Origin: Labyrinthula sp. Ha
Lineage: Eukaryota; Sar; Bigyra; Labyrinthulida; Labyrinthulaceae
Assembly (NCBI GenBank): GCA_015227615.1
Contig: JAALGZ010000006.1
Span: 1,302,001 to 1,366,000, forward strand
Reading direction: 5' to 3'
Length of the DNA: 64,000 bases
In this document: positions 32,292-44,992 of the stretch, one piece after another
How the letters are laid out: every line of letters begins with the position of its first letter
Numbering within the stretch: the stretch's first letter is position 1
Notes under the pieces: model-generated
Databases searched by the model: none
What the model was told of the DNA's origin: nothing
Seen by the model: the letters and a program-made list of their open reading frames with translations, nothing else
Made by a program: the position numbers and the translations under genes

Positions 32292-35200
32292 AAATTTCAC
32301 TATGCTTACACCAATTCTGCAATGCACAGGATTGTAATTTTCATAGGACAAAAATTCTAGTGGGTTGAAAAAAGTATTTTAGGCTGATTCCAAGTCAAAA
32401 TTGCGAACAAGAATTATGAAAAATGATAAACCAAAGGGACGAACCCTCATCATAATGCTCTAAATCTCGAAGAAAGTAAAAGTAAAATTCTAGAAAAATG
32501 AAGTACAGTTGCAAAATATTTCTCAGAAGAAATGATCAAGACCATTAGTATGCTTGATGTTGCACGCCTTAAGTAGGATAATCCCCCGCCTGTCTGCTTT
32601 GATGAGCCAAATAGCTTTATAAAGCGGGATTGAAGTTGCAAAAAAACTGAAAAGGTGCAAAATAAAGTGTAGTTCGGAGAAAAGTTGTATGTCTTTGGTT
32701 AAGGTTAAGCATAGTTTTGACACTTTTAAGTACAACTTCATTTAATTAACAAGCATCAATGTAATCATGAAGTAAAAGTACTTGGAAAGGTAAAAAAATA
32801 AAGTCAAGAGCTTACGAAAAAAAACGCTCAAGTATTCGCGACAGTAGAATTGTAGCAGAATATTTTGTTCTTCACTACAATTTTCTGAGCAGCTTATTCG
32901 ACAAAACATTAGTAAAAATAAGTATAAGAAAATCTAGAGAAGGATTGCATTCTAGCAAAGATTCTAATATTTAAAAATCAATCACCTGGTGTAAAAGATA
33001 CCAAACATATGGAGAAGCTGAATTGAATCGGGATTGTTTCAAACATGGTAAAGCTATTCTAAATGGTCTGAGCTTCTAAGATAATCTGTAAACTGAATTA
33101 AAGTTGTATACGGGGATAGTATTAAAGTAGACACCATCCATTGAATCAGCAAATATAAGTTGGTAGCAATTTTCACTTGCGTGATCGGTTGCTTTTTGAA
33201 AACAATAAGTTACGGAGGCGCAATGATGAGGCGGATTAAGTGCACGTGTGGTGAAGAGTCGAAAAATGTTGGATCTGGACAAGGTGCAGGTGATCATGAC
33301 AGATTGGAATAAATCGCTTAGAGAGTGCTGTTGAGGTAATTGGTGACTCTCATGTTCTTTGCAGGAGAGATTTCATTAGCAACATTGCAGTAGGCTGCAT
33401 CTGGTGTAAAAGATAGTAAATAACTGAGCTTCACTCCTAACTTACGAGATGCATTGACCGGAAATCTTCCTGAAGAGAAAAATCTTGATGATGTTATCGA
33501 GAAGATGTTGATAGAGCCCAAAAACGAACGGCAACAGCAAAGTCTAAGAAAATTAAAAAAAATGCTCGAACATGATACAAAATTGTTTCTCCTTCTCCTA
33601 CATTATTACTCAATGGCATAATCTCTCCATTTACCCATCAAAGAAATGGAAATTTAAAATCCAATTTAAGAACGTGAACTCTTGTTTAGATAGTCACTTA
33701 CCATGATAATACTGCGAGTATGTGCATGGAGACAAGTCAATAATTTTTCTTGAAAGAATAGAAGAAGTTTCTAAAGAAGGTTGATGAGATCTTCACAAAA
33801 CAGGTTAGGTTGATGGAAAACTGCTAGAGCTTTGAGCAGCTGCGTGAACATATTTTTTTCTAAATAATTCAACCACAAGACAGAGAAAAGAATATTCTTG
33901 AAGTAGGGAAACAGTTGGGATTACAGTTTTTTCTTGTATTTGTTAGAGATGTACTAATTTTTATTTTTCTTGCAGACACTGTGCTAGATGTTATGGTCAT
34001 CAAAGGATTGAATACTTCCACACAGATCATCTTTCCGATCCGATGAAAGTTTCAAGACCATGATCTTTAGAAATTCACTTTACGGGAGATGGGTTTCAAA
34101 ACTTCTGGGTCTCAGCGGGTTTTATTTGTCAAGGTTAAGGTTCTACCACCTACTCTTCCTCATATCCAATGAAACAAAGGGTAAGTATCACATGCTTCTC
34201 TCCACGGGCAAAGTGCTTTGTGAAGAGTATAAAGACAGCAGCGAATACAGGAAAAATATTTAGGCGATACTACGTAAAATGAACACAGTTTTGCAGGAAA
34301 AACCAAATGAAAGCTTCGCAGATATGGATGAGGTATCGGTGGGGAGTAAGATCTTCTTTAGTTTACCAAGGAAAAGAGTCAGGAGAAGGAATGGTAACGC
34401 TGAAAAAGTTTCTTAGCCCATACACTTTGTACAACGAAGCTTTCTAACAGGTAACAGAACATTTCACTTCCTCTTTCTCTTTTTCTATTAACATAAGCAT
34501 AATTATTCAACCCAACGTATCCTTCCTTTCTTTTCGATTTTTTCATCCTTGAATATATAGTATGAGAAACCTTGGGTCCAAGCTTTTTCTTTTTCCTTTA
34601 TTTATTCTTGAAATTTTCTATAATAACTCTTAAACTCCAACTTTGTTTTCTTCGTTTCTTTTTGTTTTCTGTTTAATAAAAAGCATTTTTGAAATGAGGG
34701 TTGGCCCTACTACCATATTGCTCACTGTTAAGTAACGCTTCTAACCCGATCCTATTTTGTTGTTGTTGTTGATCCTTTATGGTTCTGTTTTTATTTTATT
34801 TCTTTTTATTGTAGTTTAAATAAACAATCTCTTGAGTAGCAATAGAACACGTGGAAGATAAAAATTATGTTATATTTTGTTGTACCCTCTTCATACAGAA
34901 AATCCTTGACCAAATATCATCTGGCTTTTCTTTGCTGGATTCGTTTTCCAAAATCTTTTTTTTTCATATTTAAAACAGCCTATGCATTCACTTCAAACCT
35001 TTTCTCATCAAAGAACTCATTTTAGAGCTCTCCTTTTCTTAAACAGTTGTGTTCATTCAGGTTTGATAATTACAATATCACGTTCTGACGCTAGTTTGCT
35101 TAAACTGTTTTCAGAATCACTCACGCATGGTCCTATAACGACAGCTTGAACATGAATATTGAGTATAAACTTGAATTTATCAGTATACATTTCACTCTTC

Positions 35201-36208
35201 TTTATTTTAATGGTGTAAATGATGTTTGCGTTTGCTTTTTAATTTTGTGATTTAATTTTTACAGGTTTATTTTGTTGGATTGTTATTTTTTGTCAATTAA
35301 AAAGTTGAATCAATGAGAATTAGGGGTATCTGAGTCCAGAGGGATAATCTCTTTCATTTCTAAAGATGGATACAGGTTACTGTAAGTGAAAAGTACATAT
35401 CAACTCTCATCAGTTCTTTGAGCTGAATTTTAACTCTGCTCGGCTCTAAAAAAGGAATTGTAATGTAAAACCCCTCATCTCTTCCTTGGGATACACGAAG
35501 ACCAAGTATCTGGGTAGTACCTTTGCCAATGTAAACCTCGTTTGTCCATGTGCTTTAAAAGAGAGAGAAAGTTATTTGCAAAAGTGTTTCTAAGAACTGG
35601 TACTAGGGCTTTGGCTAAATTAGAAAAATGGAAGTCAATACCTGTCAAGATAAATCATGGAAAATGCTATTCATGAGAAAGAATTACAAATCCATAGAGA
35701 TAAGATAAAGAACTAGTTCTTAATTTGAAATCAGTTAATCGAATTCAATTTTCGAACTGGTATAATTAACTTCTGTATCTCCTAAGAAAAAAAAATTAGT
35801 ATAAATTGTTGTACTTGTGATATTTCTTAACTGTATGTAAAGAAACCATGTTATGACTTTTAGGGTTCCTATAAAAAATGTAACTTAATTTTTCATATAG
35901 ATCATACTAGTTATATTTAAAGTTCATTTTCTAGGTTTTTCGTTGATTTATAGCACTTATTTTATTCACTGTTATATGGAAAAGAAAATATAATGATACC
36001 TAGACAGGGTGTTGCAAAGAATGTTGATTTTGGTCTTTCAAAAAAAGAATCCAGTCAAGAAAATAATGAAACTAAAATTACTTTTTAAAATCCTGGTTAT
36101 AAACCTTGAAAATTATTTTCTTCTGTAGACGGAGTTAATGCTCGTATGATTTTTTTTTGGTTCACAGTTTCCTGTACATAATATAGATATTGTTCTTTGA
36201 TATCTTCT
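32292..36208 (-). repeat. Right arm of the 3.9-kb inverted repeat
   Basis: Inverse copy of the left arm, facing it across a 3683-bp spacer. The inner edge is sharp: TGAAATTT at 28601-28608 pairs with 32292-32299, after which the sequences drop to roughly two-thirds identity. Confidence 0.95.
33260..34430 (+). pseudogene. Coding-like remnants inside the palindrome arm (mirrored at about 26470-27640, minus)
   Basis: Several short tracts on the plus strand of the right arm look protein-coding. One is 65 codons open from 33424 to 33621 (PNLRDALTGNLPEEKNLDDV, charged and helical). Another is a Cys/His-rich piece after a TTTTTCTTGCAG acceptor-like site near 33975 (CRHCARCYGHQRIEYFHTDH). A third is 67 codons from ATG 34060, continuing past a TAG in the same frame to 34413 (KPNESFADMDEVSVGSKIFF, then KRVRRRNG). 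Stops separate them, and a GTAAGTAT site at 34181 could begin an intron. No family is recognised. They may be a decayed gene or an actively spliced gene I cannot assemble. The left arm carries the same text. Confidence 0.25.
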
Positions 36209-39200
36209 CGAAAGATGTAATTTATAAGTTTAGAAAAACTGGGAGATTTTGCCTTTTAAAAGAAGATGAGAGTTTGAATTTATGAAGTTTTTATGTTGTT
36301 GGATCTGGAAATACAACTTCACTTAAGTGAATAAAAGCACGTGTTACTGGCTTTCTGTCTATATAGTCAGACACTAAGCAGTCGAGTGTACGACTCTACC
36401 CATACTGACTGTTTACACTTTACATAGTTATAATACAATATTACATTACCGCACAATTGGTGCAACTTTACATAATACATTTTTACTAATACATAAGCAC
36501 CGGAAACAGCAGATGGTAAAACCTCAATATCTCAACAACTACTGGGAGTTAGAAGACGTTGCTTATATCATTTTAAAGATCTTTTAAAGCTCTTTCAGTT
36601 TATTTAACTTAATATACCTATCTTCGTATACATAAAGATGATACAGACAATTATTTCTCTAACTTGTATTATTCTAAATTTTTAGCAAATTGAAGCTTCT
36701 ATAATCAAAGATAAAATAAACGAAAAAAACATTATGGCCAATATAGCTAAAAGCTTCATAGAGCTGGTTGAAACAATAATTTACTCCTAAAGGGAATCTG
36801 ACCTATGTTAAAACTGTTCATATATATAAAACACTCAACTGCCTGTCATTACTATAGTACTTAGACATATATTCCGTAAAGATGATATTATATTTCACTA
36901 TTAAATTGACTCTGTGAAGAATTAGTATTTTAAATCGTTGCTGTATCATAGGCCAGTGTATTCCACTGTACGCTTTTTTGTATATCTTCATTATGTTAAA
37001 TAAGGTAAAGAAGATTAGTAAGTAGCTATCGAAAAGGAATCGAGTTCTTAATCGGCTGAAAACAATAGAGGAAATAGGTACAAGAGCGATACTTAGTAAT
37101 TTAAATTACAAAGTAGACACAGTAATAAAACTCTTATCAGGAAACCACAACCTGTATAATATCATGGGTAATGAAAACTGTTTGTCTAGAAGTAGGGTTA
37201 TTGTTTGAGAAAATTTTCTTTGAATAATTGGGAATTGATATTATCACTAAAAAAAATTCTGGAAAATTTGAGAATACTCAGAAATTGAAGCTTTTTCAAA
37301 CTCTCAATAAGAAATTCTTTCAAAATCCCCATGGATCTATTTTCAGGGTTATTAAATAGTCTGAAAATTCCAAAATATTTTCAAATCTTTCTTAAGAATC
37401 TTCAAACCTTTCTGAACTGTATTTGACAAAGTTAGCTTAGAAGCCGTATGTTATATTCCCTATTTTGTCCACTGGACCTGTTGTTGCACAAAAGATAAAT
37501 ATAGTTGGTACTTACTTTAGGATGTCCTCATTACTTGATTTTACCTAAGCGTATGGGAATAAATAGAATTTATATTTTTGTGATCGATTAGATAAAGATT
37601 ATTGAGATTAGGGAACCTTAAACAATAAAAGAAATGTAAAATTAAACTCAATATTTCCTCTATATTCGACTGAGAAAAAATCTGTTTCATATTTCTTTAG
37701 AAATTGAAGGGTTTCAGAAATAAATCAGACTGCAAAACTAAGAGCAGACCGTAATTTTAGTTCTACTTTATAGAAGGTATAGAGATGGCATACCAGAAAT
37801 CTATTGTAAAACGATTGCCTAAATAGATTAAATGCTCAAACTCTCAGCGAGATTCTCTGAACTATTCAGTTCTTACTCAACAGCACCTCTAATATCTATC
37901 ATCTCACCCCCTCGTAAAAGAATCCCATAAATCGAGTAAGGTCTCATGAGAATCGCAAACTGAAGCCCTAGAAATAAGCGGTCGCTTATGTAAAGTAGAT
38001 TTAAAAAAAAAAAGATTCTAGAGAGATCATTTTAGAGTTCAATACGGCTCTAGCTCTTTGAAAGCTAGAAAAGTGTTTGGTGTGATCAATAAATCTGACA
38101 TCAGTTTTCTCTAAAATAACATTTGTGCTAGCATCTTTCATGCTATTGTTGGTTTAGTCAAACAAAATGCTAATTTGTGACACATAGTTTCCCTGTTGAG
38201 TTTAATAAGCTCTTGAGCTACTGCATCTTTTAAGTTCCTCTCGAGAGTTATGCTTCCCATGAATTTTGCGAGAGCCGAGAAAAAAGATACTAGGTCTTCC
38301 TGCAGTTTGACATACCTGTTAGCATCGAGTTTTTACCATGTTCCAAGACTACGTTTCTATTACCATGTAGTAATTCTGGATCAATATACCTAAATCATCC
38401 AAGTACCAATACCTTGTTTAGTCGCATAGTGGAAATTTGGAACCTAGTTAAGCTATAGTGATCAACTACACACTCTACGTGTATTAACTAATGTAACATA
38501 TTGCTTTGATACAAAGGCCATGCATTCACCAGCATATAATGTAGTGGATTGTGTTAGCCTATCTAACCATTGCGTAACAGCTTGTAAAAAGGGTTTTGAA
38601 AGAGCCTTTAGTAAGAACACAACTCATAAGTATATAACCGCAAAGCGTACAGCTACCATGAAAACCTTTGCTATTGTGGGATTAATTATATCATTTCTTT
38701 AGGCAGGGTTTAACCATACGTCTCTCTATTCAAACCTTCATCTACATACAGGATGAAAATCAGGGCGAATGTTTACAAAATTAATAATTGTCGCATTTAC
38801 ATGCAGCTATGCTCTAGAAATCTTGCAGAATTTGCAACCAGTAACATTTTTGGAGAACGCCTGGACTTCAAACTTTCTTCCTGGGTAGAGTGTTGTAACT
38901 TGAAAACAAAGGCAAAATTGTTTAAGGTAATTGGCAACTAACAAACTAAAGTCTGAACGTAAATCAGAGAAACAAATCTTAGTGTATTTTGGAGGGTACC
39001 AAATGGTCTAGATGTTAAGATATGAGTTCTCTTACTCGGAGTAACTAGTAGTTCTTACCAAAAAAATAATGGAACCTTAAAGTGCACTAAGAGGCTTACT
39101 ATGTTTCTATCTCAAATTTGTTTAGTTTGGGATTATGAATAAGTTACTTAGGTACATCTGATGGTGTTTTTGTAAAACTAGATAATATGGTACCTTCCTC

Positions 39201-39765
39201 TCTAGTTTCTAGTAAGAATAAAACACTGGTCTTTGTTATGAATAAGCACCTTATAAACAAGGATTAAATACTGAAGAAACAATATCCAATCCAACCCTTA
39301 ACTTAAAACTCTTTTATCTTCTTCGTTTTAGTTCGTTTTGCTTTGGGTCGGCACTGTAAAGTGCGTAAGCACTAGCTACATACGAAAACTATAAGTACCA
39401 CTGAACCTACACCCAACCTTCTTTATATACAACAGCTTCAAAAGGAGGCACCGAATAGTGTATTTGAAAATTTGGTGCAGATTTTACGTAATGATTATGT
39501 TTAAGAAGTTTGACAGTGCCGCCTGGACCAAGCAGATAAATAAATATAATGTTAGCACGTAGAGTAAGTTCTTGGAACTCCTTATGGTTCTCTCATGACT
39601 GCAAGTTTTTCAAATAACCTGTGCTGAATGTTTTGCTTACAATAATACAAACCTAGCTTGTGCAATACCTGCGTACAGCACCTGAAGAACAGTTGAAAAT
39701 AACATAAAGCTTTTAGACCATTTTAAATGATCACTAAATATCCTATCTATCTGGATAATTATCAA
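36209..39765. other. Diverged outer margin of the right arm, then a 3.4-kb gene-poor region
   Basis: The first 130 bases are the diverged counterpart of 24560-24693. Beyond that I see only short broken frames up to the myosin stop codon. The longest (38520-38702, 60 codons) matches nothing I know. Confidence 0.5.
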
Positions 39766-42700
39766 CTAATAAGCTCGTGTTCTCATGACACTATTTCTGT
39801 CAAAAGAAGTAACTGGCTGATCGTTTTCTTGAGCAGAAGCACGATACTGGATGTACTCGTACACAATACTATAGAGCTCCCAAGGCACCTCGGTTTGAAG
39901 GTCCACTCTTGTCCCTTGCTTCAAGTTCATCCAAAAACTACCATTGGCTGCTCCATATTCCTCGATCTCTTCATACTTGTATTCAAACATGCACTCGGTT
40001 CTAGTTCCATCAAATACTCCAATTCCAGTGTATCCAACACCAATATAATCTGCGTCCTCAGCAATCTCAATATCCCCGTTTACACTTATTTGATCATTTT
40101 CTGTAATCTGAACTATTGGATAGAACCATCGACCATAACCATCAGACTTGCTAGCAGTTTGGAGAAATCGGGTCAACATGTCTCTTGGGCGCAAGGAACT
40201 AAGGGAGCGCGCAGTCTCAATAATTTGCGTGGCAGTTTGAGTTTCCGACTGTGCGTTCAACCAAATTTGAGGCAAGAAAAAATTTAGCCCAGTAGATAAA
40301 AGCTGCTTTACATCAGTAGGAGGACCAGAAAGTTTCAAAGTAAAGGCAATTGCGGCAAGAACTGAAATGTCTTCATAGTCTTTAACAGCAAGTTCCCCCC
40401 TTCGTATCTGGTCCGAAATAACGTCTACAACCTCTCTTGTTCCTCTGCTTATGTCTTGCGGCAGAAATAACTTTCTTTGCAACGTAAATACAGGTTCCTT
40501 GCCCTTCAAGGTCATCTGCAGAAAAACATCTCCAGGATATATCCACCAAGGAATTGGTTGTGAAAGATCGGCATCGGCAACATCTTCCCTCATTGCTGGC
40601 TTCCTTACACTAGCTCTATTAATGCCTTGGTTCATAGGTGGCTCCGGACCATATTTTTTTACAAGCTGGCTAAACAACTCTTCCTCTCGCTCTTGCCAAG
40701 TTGCCGCAAAGTACTGTATATGTTTTATCTTGGAAGGATCCCACTTTGTGTAAAAGTTTTCCAACCGACTAGCAAACTTAGACTGTGTCTCCACGATCTC
40801 TCCTTCCATAAACAATCCATAAAATTGATTCTTTTCACCTTGGGCACTAAGTTGAGCGAACTCGGAAGCAGATTGAACTACAGTTTCTACATCAACATCT
40901 GGGTACACAGGAATATCTATTGTCTCTTCAGTTAAAGGTTGTCTCAAACTCAATAACAAAGCAGGTCTAGCAGCATATGAAGCTATCACATCTACATCTG
41001 GAAATTCAGCCGAAGGTCCAAGTTCAATAGTTCTGTCCAGTTGAACGATACATAACCTAGTGTAGTTTCCGATGAGTAGTGGGGCATCTTTCAAGCCCAA
41101 TAAGAAAGAAAACAAGTAAGGTTCAAATTCTGGTGTAGGAGGAAATTGTTGGGTTGCCAAAATAAGTAGCATCCAAGCTCTGTCCTCCGAGTTGACTCTC
41201 GTATTCTCCGTCAAGTTTTTAATTATTTGCAAGTAAATTTCATCAGTAAGCTCAGGATTTTCGGCAGCTGTTACCAGAACAAAACGTGCAGCCAAATTAG
41301 GATATTGAAACTGAATATCTCCACAAAACTGTAGAATACTCTTGTTCACTTGAATTGCCAACTTATTAAAAGCATCGTTCAACAGAGTTAAGGATTTATT
41401 TAGAGGAGATCCAGTCCACTTCATCTTAGGATATTTGTCCTTTTGATCAAGCATGCCTTCATAAAAGTCCTCGTCTTCTCTTATTTGATAAAAGTTTTCT
41501 AATTCAAACCGAGAAACCTGAACCATATCATTGCCTGACATCATATCGTTGTTCATCAGGGCCATAGTTTGTCTAATACTAACAGGAGCATTTCCAATAT
41601 CTTCTTTCATCACAAGACCTCCCACAGGTAAAGCAGCACTATACCTATTGGAAATGGCATTCATTCTCACGGAGAGAGCTTGCATCTTTGAGTTTCTTGG
41701 CTGGAGTGCGGCACTCTGTCTTGCGGAAAATCTGGGTCCCAAAGCTCCAAAACCAACTGCACTAAGGCGGTTCACACGGGAGAGCCTGTTACTCATATCC
41801 ACAACAGCGGATACTCGAGCGTTGTTCATTGCACTTCTGTTCATATTACCAGCGTCAAGTCTCGCGGACAAAGTTGAAAGGTTAACCAGGTTTGACAAGT
41901 TCACGCTTCCTGGTGCTCTAGGAACAGGTTGGTTCTGATTGGCTAAGTTGTTCTTGAGTAGAATATTTTGTACACGTTTTGCATCATTTGTAGACAAATC
42001 CAAATCCTGGATTAACTCCATCGCATCTTTCAAATCATCTAAGTCTTTGCTCTCCAAAGCATTACGGATAATATCCTGGGCATCTAGTTGGAGGTTAGCA
42101 ATTTCTAAAAGCCTATCTGCTTTATCTAATAACTCTTCATCACCTTCATCTTCAAGCTGTGCAATTATGTCGTTTAATTGGCGAATATCGTTTTTGTTTA
42201 CGCCGAAGTTTCCAGACATTTTCTCCCAAATAATGTGCATAATATCGTCTACATCTTTTCCATCAAAATTCATATCCATTCCACCCCTGTCCAACTCATC
42301 TAACAACGTTTGAGCTTCATAAATTATACTCCTTCTTCTAATGTTCTCTTCTTGATCCTCTAAGGTAACCAAGAGATTTTCAATAACAATCCTATCCTGA
42401 TTTTGCACCGCTAGCTGAAGTTTTGCAACAATCTCATCTGTGGCTTCCACCTCCGCTAGCACAGCCTTTGCTTCTTGAATAACCTCTCGCAAGTTGCCAG
42501 TTTTTGGCACATTAGTCGAGTATTCAATAAGCGCTCTCAACTCATCCAAGTCCTTATTCATCATAGCCTTGTTCAACTCACTGACAAGCTTTCGCACTTG
42601 GCCGAAACGTTTTCTCACCAAAAACCCTCTAGCAACCTTTTGGAGTTTTATTGCATAGACTCCTAACTTTTCATCACGAGCATTTTCAAGTTCATCTTGC

Positions 42701-44992
42701 ATGGAGCTTCTGAGGAATACTTTAGTTCGTCCAATCTGCCATTCTCCATTAGCAAGTAAACCAGAGTTTTGTAAGTCGATACAGAGAGATTCTGCGTCAT
42801 AGCTTCGTTTTTCTAAAATCATCCCGTACCTGTCTAAAAACTCTTTGAACTCGTATCTAATTGGATACCCTCTCTTGTGTACTTCACATACTCCAAGAAG
42901 CCCAGCACATCTAATCTGTTGAAGAACCATCGAAGAGGTAAATCCATTAGGCCTTTTCTCTGCATTAGATTTTATAGTTCTTACAAAATGTGGTTGTGAA
43001 GAGTTCAAAACAGCCATCAAGTCTTCCAATTGTCTTTGAAACTTCAGGCCCAGTGTTTTTCGCGAAGTTTTACCCACCGTAGGCACTGGGATAAGCTGTT
43101 GAACAAAAGCATTAGAAGACTTATTGGCAAGATCTTGCAAAGACGGTAACAGTCGATCCGAGTTCTTCTCAAGAAAGTTCGCAACATTATAGGAAACCTC
43201 CCCTGCAAAATGTACGATGTTGAAGTTGAACTCCATGTATGGGTTCCTTCTAATCTCGTTGATATTTGGCTTCTTTAATTTTGCATTATCACGATTTTTG
43301 ACGGATATCCCACCGTCAAGAAGTTTCTTCAAAAACATTTCATCTGATCCATTTGGAAGCTTATTTTGCTCATCAAGTAATGCATAAACTCCTTTTGATC
43401 TATCTTCAATCACAGCTAATACTTCGGCGTTGTCCTCGAACTCGATGTTCTTCACTTCAATCCCTTCCTTTTTGTACGCTTCTTGCTCGTATTTAAAGAT
43501 GTTGTCTACAAAATGTACCTGCAGTTTTTCATTACAGTAGTTTATACACAACTGCTCGAATGAGTTGAATTCAAATTGTTCAAACCCAAATATATCTAAC
43601 ACGTTAATCGTCAAAGTATTGGCGTCGTCTACAACTTTCAAACCCTCATTAATCTTTGTTATTAAATATTCAAACATGCCTGCATAAATAGCCTTGGCCA
43701 ATGCGTCTCTGGCATCACTCGCCTGCTGCACTGTATGCTCTTTGTAAGTTGAATCTTTAGAAGTTGAAATCTGAGTAGTAAGCAATCCCTTATACAAACT
43801 CTTGTCCTGAAAACCAAGAGCCTTCGCAGCACGGGATAGGATATCCATTGATCTAACTTCAGCAGGATCAGATGCTTCGTTGGAACCTCGGGGATCAAAC
43901 TGTACATTTCCAAGGAAGAGAATACCCGCAAGTAAATCTACAATATTCTTTCTGTCTTGACTAGAGATGCCCAAAGTAGACATAGCATCATATGTTTTTC
44001 TCCAGTCGTCAGCGTCATTAATACCATTGACCTCTGTCTGTTCAGGGTCAGCTGTTTGAGTTAAGTAATAATAATTTTCTGCATATTTAACTTCATATGA
44101 TAAGTCAGAAACATTCCCTTGTGTAGCAGCAACACACAGCTGATAAAAAACATGAAAGTTTCTTTCCGACTCCTGTTGTTGAACAATTCTTGATTTCTCC
44201 AATAAATAATCCACAATTCCAACTCCAATGACTTCACCAGTATTTGCATTAAATTGCATTTGCGTCAACTTTCCAAATCTACTACTATTATTATTTCTCC
44301 CAGTTTTTGCATTACCAAAAGCTTCAAGCAGAGGATTCATGTCTAAAATCTTTTTACTCAGCTCTTCTGAACGACTTCTAGAAGCAGGTGAAGCCGCTGA
44401 ACTTTTCTCTGTCAGAAATTGCAGGATTAACTTAGTTGCCTCTGTTTTTCCTGCTCCACTTTCTCCAGTTACAATGCAACACTGATCCTGCCTATTGTTG
44501 ATCATCTGCGAGTAGTTTCTTTGGGCAATTTGAAAAACATGGGGAGGTTTGTTTCCAGTATCTGACATGTAACTGTCCAGAATATCTGGAGAGTAAATAG
44601 GAAGTTCCTTAAAAGGATTCACCGAAACGAGAACCGGTCCAAGCGCTGTGTAGATCGTATCTTCACTAAATCGCTTTCGCAATGCAAAAAGAATTGAATC
44701 CTCTGTAAGCTGTCTGAGCTTTGTCAGGTCATCTTGGGGATTAAGATTTCTTTTGTCACACTTCTTAATATGCTCAGTTTCTCTTCCCTTCAGTTTAATC
44801 TCTTGCTAAGAATTTAAAGGAGCAAAAAAAGTATACGTTATCTCGCTCAACGAGCTGTAAGGTGGTTGGTTGTCCCTTCTTAAACCCCTTCAGTACTTTA
44901 CCGGGTGTTACAATTAAGTCTTCATCCCTTACCCAGACATATGCGCCTTTCTTGAAACTTTTCGACTTGTTTCTAGTCTTTGTTTTTGGCAT
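39766..44992 (-). CDS. MyTH4-FERM myosin heavy chain, one 31-nt intron
   Basis: 1731 aa in two exons: 44992-44837 (52 codons) and 44805-39766. Removing intron 44806-44836 joins LVERDN to QEIKLKGRETEHIKK, completing the SH3-like N-terminus (GAYVWVRDEDL). The motor has GESGAGKTEATK (P-loop, about 166), NNNSSRFGK (switch 1) and LDIFGFEQFEFNSFEQLCIN (switch 2). One clear IQ motif, YAIKLQKVARGFLVRKRF, is at about 767. Then a long helical, acidic region (about 790-1010), a Ser/Asn/Arg-rich stretch (about 1015-1095), a MyTH4 domain (about 1186-1290, with ELTDEIYLQIIKNLTENT) and a FERM-like end. Related myosins carry cargo to membrane protrusions or link to microtubules. The final FERM lobes are divergent. 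Stop is TAG. Confidence 0.92.
44806..44836 (-). other. 31-nt spliceosomal intron in the myosin gene
   Basis: Begins GTATACTTTT and ends AAATTCTTAG on the minus strand. It is phase 0 and changes frame by one base, so splicing is needed to link the N-terminal SH3-like segment to the motor. Confidence 0.85.

Noticed and set aside
24694-36208. Reading the palindrome as one transposon with 3.9-kb terminal inverted repeats
   Set aside because: The arm ends grade into diverged inverse homology, with no target duplication and no transposase in the spacer.
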